Shown here piece by piece: positions 16,684-20,548 of a DNA stretch of 20,548 bases. The DNA comes from Chara braunii. Lineage: Eukaryota; Streptophyta; Charophyceae; Charales; Characeae. The position numbers were made by a program, and so were the translations under genes. Location of the stretch: contig BFEA01000156.1 of assembly GCA_003427395.1 (NCBI GenBank), positions 1,031,243 to 1,051,790 on the forward strand. Direction: 5' to 3'. Below the pieces are notes generated by a model that was not told the DNA's origin, searched no databases, and saw only the letters and a list, made by a program, of their open reading frames with translations. Each line of letters starts with the position of its first letter. Position 1 is the first letter of the stretch.

Positions 16684-18050
16684 CCTGAGATACAACAGGT
16701 AGTTGACAAATATGCTGATCTGATGCAGAAGCCCTTTGGATTACCCAACCGGCCAACCAAGCATCACATTGAGCTGCTGCCTGGAGCGGTCCCTCCCAAG
16801 GGCCGCATCTACAGGATGTCCCCTGCTGAGCTTGAGGAGCTCAGACGACAGCTTGAGACCCTGACCAGCAAGGGATGGATCAGGCCTAACACTTTTGAAT
16901 TCGATGCCCCAGTCCTCTTTGTTCCAAAGGGGAATGGCGAGTTCAGAATGTGTATCGATTACAGGGGTCTCAACAAAATCACTAGGAAGAGCACAGAGTC
17001 ACTTCCTAGGATTGACGACCTTCTGGATATTGTCCAGGGGTGCACTATCTTCAGCAAAGTCGACCTCAAATCTGGTTATCACCAGATTGAGATGGCAGAG
17101 GAGGACGTCCACAAGACAGCCTTCAAAATCAGATATGATACTAATGAGTATCCGGTTATGCCATTTGGACTTTGCAATGCACCTGGCACATTCCAGACAG
17201 AGATGCACCGCATCTTCAGGCCTTACCTGGATAAGTTATGGTTGTCTACCTGGATGACATCCTGGTATTCAGCAAAACTACCAGGGAACATGCAGAGCAC
17301 CTGGCTCTGGTTCTTCAGTCGTTACGTGCCAGCCAGTACAAGATCAACAAAGAGAAGTCCTCTTTTGGAGTTCCCTCTGTGATCTACCTGGGTCATGTAA
17401 TCTCTGAAGATGGTCTGGCCCCTGAAGCAGCCAAGATTGCTGCTATTTAGGATTGGCCACAGCCCCAGACAGTGAGAGATGTCCGGTCTTTCTTGGGTCT
17501 GGCCTCATACTACAGAAAGTTCATCATGAACTTTTCTGCAGTGGTTGCACCCCTGACTAACCTCACAAAGAAAGACACTCCCTTTCTTTGGTCTCTTCAC
17601 TGCCAGATGGTCTTTGCACGACTCAAACAGGCCTTGACTCGTGCACCTGTTCTGAAGTTACCTGACCCCACCTTGCCTTTTGTCCTGACGACTGACGCCA
17701 GTCAGTATGGCATTGGGGCAGTACTTCAGCAGGACGATGGGAATGGTCTGAGACCTGTCCAGTTCATGAGTAAGAAGATCAAGACTCAGAAGCTTCATGA
17801 CTCTACATACGAAAAAGAGATGTATGCTATTGTAAGTGCCCTGAAACATTGGAAGCACTTTCTCCTGGGCAGACACTTCAAAATATTCTCTGATCATTCC
17901 ACTTTACAGTGGTTGAAGTCACATGGAGAGTTAAACGATAAGTTGGCACGGTACATTCAGTTCATTGATCTGTTTGACTTTGAACTGAAACACAAGAAGG
18001 GTTGCTACAATAAAGTAGTTGACGCCCTCTCTTGTAGGCCTGATTCTTTT
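16684..18050 (+). other. Pol: reverse transcriptase and RNase H domains
   Basis: RT blocks are visible in order: APVLFVPKGNGEFRMCIDYR, LNKITRKSTESLPRIDD, SKVDLKSGYHQI (first catalytic Asp codon 17062), MPFGLCNAPGTFQ and YLDDILVFS (YLDD at 17247-17258). The frame breaks between the last two. RNase H follows, with TTDAS (Asp 17694), YEKEM (Glu 17817) and FSDH (Asp 17892) as the expected acidic residues. Together they copy the genomic RNA to DNA and remove the RNA strand. A TAG at 17448 lies in the connection region. Confidence 0.93.
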
Positions 18051-18239
18051 GCACTGATCTCCTCTACTCACTCCTTTGGAGAGGAGGTCCGTCAGACCAT
18101 CACTCGCCTACTGCCTCAGGATCCGACTTATGGGCCCATCGTCAAGAATCTGCAAGCAGATCCCAATTTTGAACCTGGCTATGCTATGAGTTCAGATCTG
18201 CTGTACACTTGCAGCAGAGGAGAGGAGCGCTTGTGTATC

Positions 18240-18960
18240 CCTGAGGATCAGCAGCTGAGGACACTGCTGATGTCAGAGTGCCACGATGCACGTGGGCACT
18301 TTGGGTTCTTAAAGTCGTATGCAGCCCTGTCGCAGCGCTTCTTCTGGAAGGAGATGCAAAGTGATATGTTGCGCTATGTGGAAACCTGTGAGCTATATCA
18401 GAGGAACAAGGTTCAGCGTAAACCTCCTCTGGGACTGCTCAAACCCTTGCTTATACCTGATGGTCCTGCATAGTCTGTCTCTATTGATTTCACAGACTTA
18501 GGCAAGACCACCCCTCGTGGCATGCGTCAGGTTATGGTCTGCGTTGACAGGTTTTCCAAATATGCAAAGTTCATCCCCTTACCAGAGGTGGCGAAGGTCC
18601 CGGCTGTGAGAGCAGCCTTTTCTGAGAAGTGGGTCACGCACCATGGACCGCCCACTTCTATTGTCCGCGACCGAGATCCCCGATTCTGCAGCGATGAGTG
18701 GCAGTCCTACTGCAAGGACTACCTGCACTCACGCCTGGACATGACTTCTGGTCGTCATCCTGAAGCCAATGGATTGACTGAAGTGATGAACCAAGTCCTA
18801 TTCCAGTTGTTGCGTCCTGTCATCTCGCCAGATCAACAGGACTGGGATCTCCACTTAGCGAGGGCACAACTCATGTATAACATGTTGGTCCACTCCTCGA
18901 CAGGGTTCAGTCCCTACCGATTACACTGGGGACGTGAGCCACGATAGCCTCTCGAGGATA
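18240..18960 (+). other. Pol: integrase zinc-binding and catalytic core
   Basis: The zinc-binding region shows His at 18282 and 18297 (H-x4-H) and Cys at 18387, but the second Cys of the C-x2-C pair is Tyr (TAT, 18396-18398). The core has Asp at 18486 (SIDFTD), Asp at 18669 (in RDRDPRF) and Glu at 18780 (in GLTEVMNQ), matching the DDE triad. It would insert element DNA into the host genome. TAG codons at 18471 and 18945 bracket the core. Confidence 0.88.
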
Positions 18961-19079
18961 TCATCGATAAGGCTAAGTGTGATCTGACCCCAGGCACGAC
19001 AGAGTTCGCCAGACGCTATCGTCTGGATGTGGAAAGAGCCCGCGCGAACTTGTTCAAAGCCCAAAAGGCTATGATTGAA

Positions 19080-19520
19080 CAAGCTAATCGCTATAGGCGG
19101 CCTTCCCCCATCCGCACTGGTGACCATGTCTGGGTGGCCAGCTTTGAGCTGTCGAGGGAGGAGGACATCTCCTCCAAGCTGTTGCCACGTTACCTGAGTC
19201 CATGGCAGGTTCTAGATACAGTGGGCGCTGATCCCTTCGGTCCGTCGTATGTCATCGACGTCCCGCTGCATCTACGTACCTGCCCGGTCTTCCATACATC
19301 CAAGCTTTTGCCTTTCACTCCAGCTGATGCATTTCCCGACCGGCCCCCTCAGTTAGGTCCACCAATCCCTGGTAAGGGATACGACATTGACCGGATTGAG
19401 GATGAGTGGGGCATTGGCCCCGATCGGCAGTATCTTGTCAGGTTCGCGTTCCAACCACCTTCAGAGAGCCGATGGTTCTACAGAAAGGACCTGATCAAGA
19501 CAACAAAGTCTATTGTTCTG
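19080..19520 (+). other. Pol C-terminus: GPY/F-like module and chromodomain-like tail
   Basis: GDHVWV and KLLPRYLSPWQVL (about 19119-19215) correspond to the GPY/F module that follows integrase cores. After it, 19380-19499 reads YDIDRIEDEW, then YLVRFAFQPPSESRWFYRKD, with the pattern of aromatic and hydrophobic residues of a chromodomain. This supports placement among chromoviruses, where the domain is thought to guide integration to particular chromatin. Assignment is by pattern only. Confidence 0.65.
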
Positions 19521-19610
19521 CGGTATGAAGCGGCCCAGAAGGGTAACCTTCGCCGTTCACCCCGCCTACACCCCTAGCTCGGAGGTCCTCGCTCCCGGGG
19601 AGCGTAAGCC

Positions 19611-20548
19611 TGCAATGACTTGCTGATTTCTGCTGCCGAGATTCACTGCGAGGCTGTACACTAACCGTAGGGTTAGTTTTGTAATTTTGTTTCGCTGAGG
19701 GCTAACCGAGAGGTCCGTTTGTGAGGAAATCCGTGAGGGACAGATCTGCAAATCCGGGGCAATATAGGCCCGGTACTAATCGAATTCCTACAGCTACCCT
19801 AACTGCCTATAGCAGGTCCGGGCTACCCCTAGGACAGACAGGCCCTAAGTGGCCTATACTGCTATACGGTCCTATAGCCTATAGTCGGGTACGGTAGAGG
19901 CCGAGAGGACGAAACAGCAACGGTACCGGTCAGTCCAGTCAGTCCGGTCTAGGTCTAGGCTAAAGTAGGAAGTCTATAAGTCCGGTAGGGAAAATGGTTG
20001 GGACTTTTGGCGATTTTTTCCGCGTTGCAGCGTTCGTGGCCAACCAAGTTTCGCAACGCTGAAAGTCTACAGCGGCACCTGAGACTTCAGCTGCGTGAGG
20101 CAGCCATAGCCGGCCTACCTGAGACAGCCATAGCTGGGGCTGTGCTCAACGCATCTACCCCCTGGGGGATATCTGCGTTGGCAAGACTATATCGAGGCTC
20201 TTCACCGGGTACATGTGGGTACTGTTGCTACGGTAGTAGCCAAGCAACCATAGTTGCCTTCTTCATCGTCAGAGTGACTCATCGGCACTGGGCACTAAAT
20301 CCCTGTTCATGATCTGCATCTGGGTGGATGGCGCTGGCCCCTGGGAGGCTGTTTGAGTGCAGCGCTAGACTCTGAGGGTGTAGTAGTGAGTGGAGTGTGT
20401 GGTACTAAGGTGGCGAGACACTGGGTTGAACTCTGAAACGATAATTGGGGTTTATTGAGTTGAGTTGGCTCATCATCTGTGTCTTATTCCAATTGTGATC
20501 TTCGCAGTGTCATATTGTGATTGGTTGTTGGGAGTGTGTCAGAGAGAG
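19611..20548 (+). repeat. 3' LTR (partial, cut by window end)
   Basis: Starts TGCAATGACT and aligns without large gaps to 11679-12617, with about 33 substitutions and one 1-bp indel by hand count. About 180 bp are missing beyond the window. The preceding bases (CCCGGGGAGCGTAAGCC) contain only a short purine stretch, so the polypurine tract is weak or decayed. Confidence 0.95.

Larger units (their letters stand above)
15935..19577 (+). pseudogene. pol: pol polyprotein: protease-RT-RNase H-integrase-chromodomain-like (degenerate)
   Basis: Coding can be followed from just after the gag stop to a TAG at 19575. The first part (to about 17235) is in the -1 frame relative to gag and is interrupted by TAG at 16033, 16108 and 16453 and TGA at 16486. 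A 1-base loss near 17230-17237, just before the RT active site, moves the rest to another frame, which then has TAG at 17448, 18471 and 18945. Domain order places integrase last, as in Ty3/gypsy. Most catalytic residues remain, so the copy decayed recently relative to its domain conservation. Thirty-three bp separate the last stop from the 3' LTR. Confidence 0.92.
11679..20548 (+). mobile_element. Ty3/gypsy LTR retrotransposon (chromovirus-type), degenerate, 3' end cut by the window
   Basis: Order: 5' LTR, tRNA-iMet primer site, 1.5-kb leader, gag, then pol as protease, RT, RNase H, integrase and a chromodomain-like tail, then 3' LTR. Integrase after RNase H defines Ty3/gypsy. From the 5' LTR length, the 3' LTR should end about 180 bp past the window, giving an element of about 9 kb. 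The target-site duplication cannot be checked because the right end is missing; the left flank is CAGAC. Coding is broken by 13 in-frame stops and one internal pol frameshift, so this copy is non-autonomous. LTR divergence by hand count is about 3.5%. Confidence 0.96.

Noticed and set aside
14315-19577. Alternative genetic code with UAG read as Gln
   Set aside because: The host beta-adaptin uses CAG/CAA for Gln with no internal TAG or TAA, and some retroelement TAGs sit where Trp rather than Gln is expected. Decay explains the pattern better.
1-20548. CRISPR array, prophage, operon or bacterial defence system
   Set aside because: The gene content, splice signal, G-boxes and plant-type retroelement are eukaryotic; the tandem repeats have no unique spacers of constant size.

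Overview
This window is nuclear DNA from a streptophyte (land-plant lineage). The evidence is a full-length plant-type beta-adaptin, a plant-like DPM2 first exon with a consensus splice donor, and a Ty3/gypsy chromovirus whose primer-binding site is the plant initiator tRNA-Met type. Sparse genes in long repeat-rich spacers, plus the style of the chromovirus, suggest a charophyte alga such as Chara, but that placement is inference.

Layout: 1-92 is a compound (CT)n(CA)n microsatellite. 236-2983 (minus) is an uninterrupted 915-codon beta-adaptin gene, with three G-boxes within 78 bp at and just above its start codon. About 3.1-10.0 kb is mainly non-coding. It holds a diverged direct repeat, a very strong G-quadruplex motif, GAA and G-tract repeats, two copies of a tiny MITE-like element, a 76-bp long hairpin, further inverted and tandem repeats, and a minisatellite with a perfect 76-bp higher-order repeat. 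Inside the CAT/CGCC-rich part, 9182-9219 reads as the Nextera mate-pair junction adapter, flanked by a 159-bp duplication, so the assembly there is suspect. 10073-10159 (minus) is a first coding exon matching DPM2; no later exon was recognised.

From 11679 to the window end lies one LTR retrotransposon (chromovirus): 5' LTR, PBS, a 1.5-kb leader, gag, protease, RT, RNase H, integrase and a chromodomain-like tail, then a truncated 3' LTR. It is broken by 13 in-frame stops, 11 of them TAG, and by one frameshift inside pol. A hand comparison of the LTRs gives about 33 substitutions over about 938 bp. Most of the transitions lie in CAG/CTG or CCG contexts, as expected from plant CHG methylation followed by deamination, and the same process can account for many of the TAG stops.

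The two host genes are both endomembrane housekeeping genes (clathrin adaptor; dolichol-phosphate-mannose synthesis), but nothing shows that they are linked functionally. I found no new defence or metabolic system. The strongest unusual signals are the sequencing-adapter junction, the TAG/CHG decay signature, the gag/pol boundary with a slippery heptamer abutting a stop, and the plus-minus-plus hairpin at 6976-7180.
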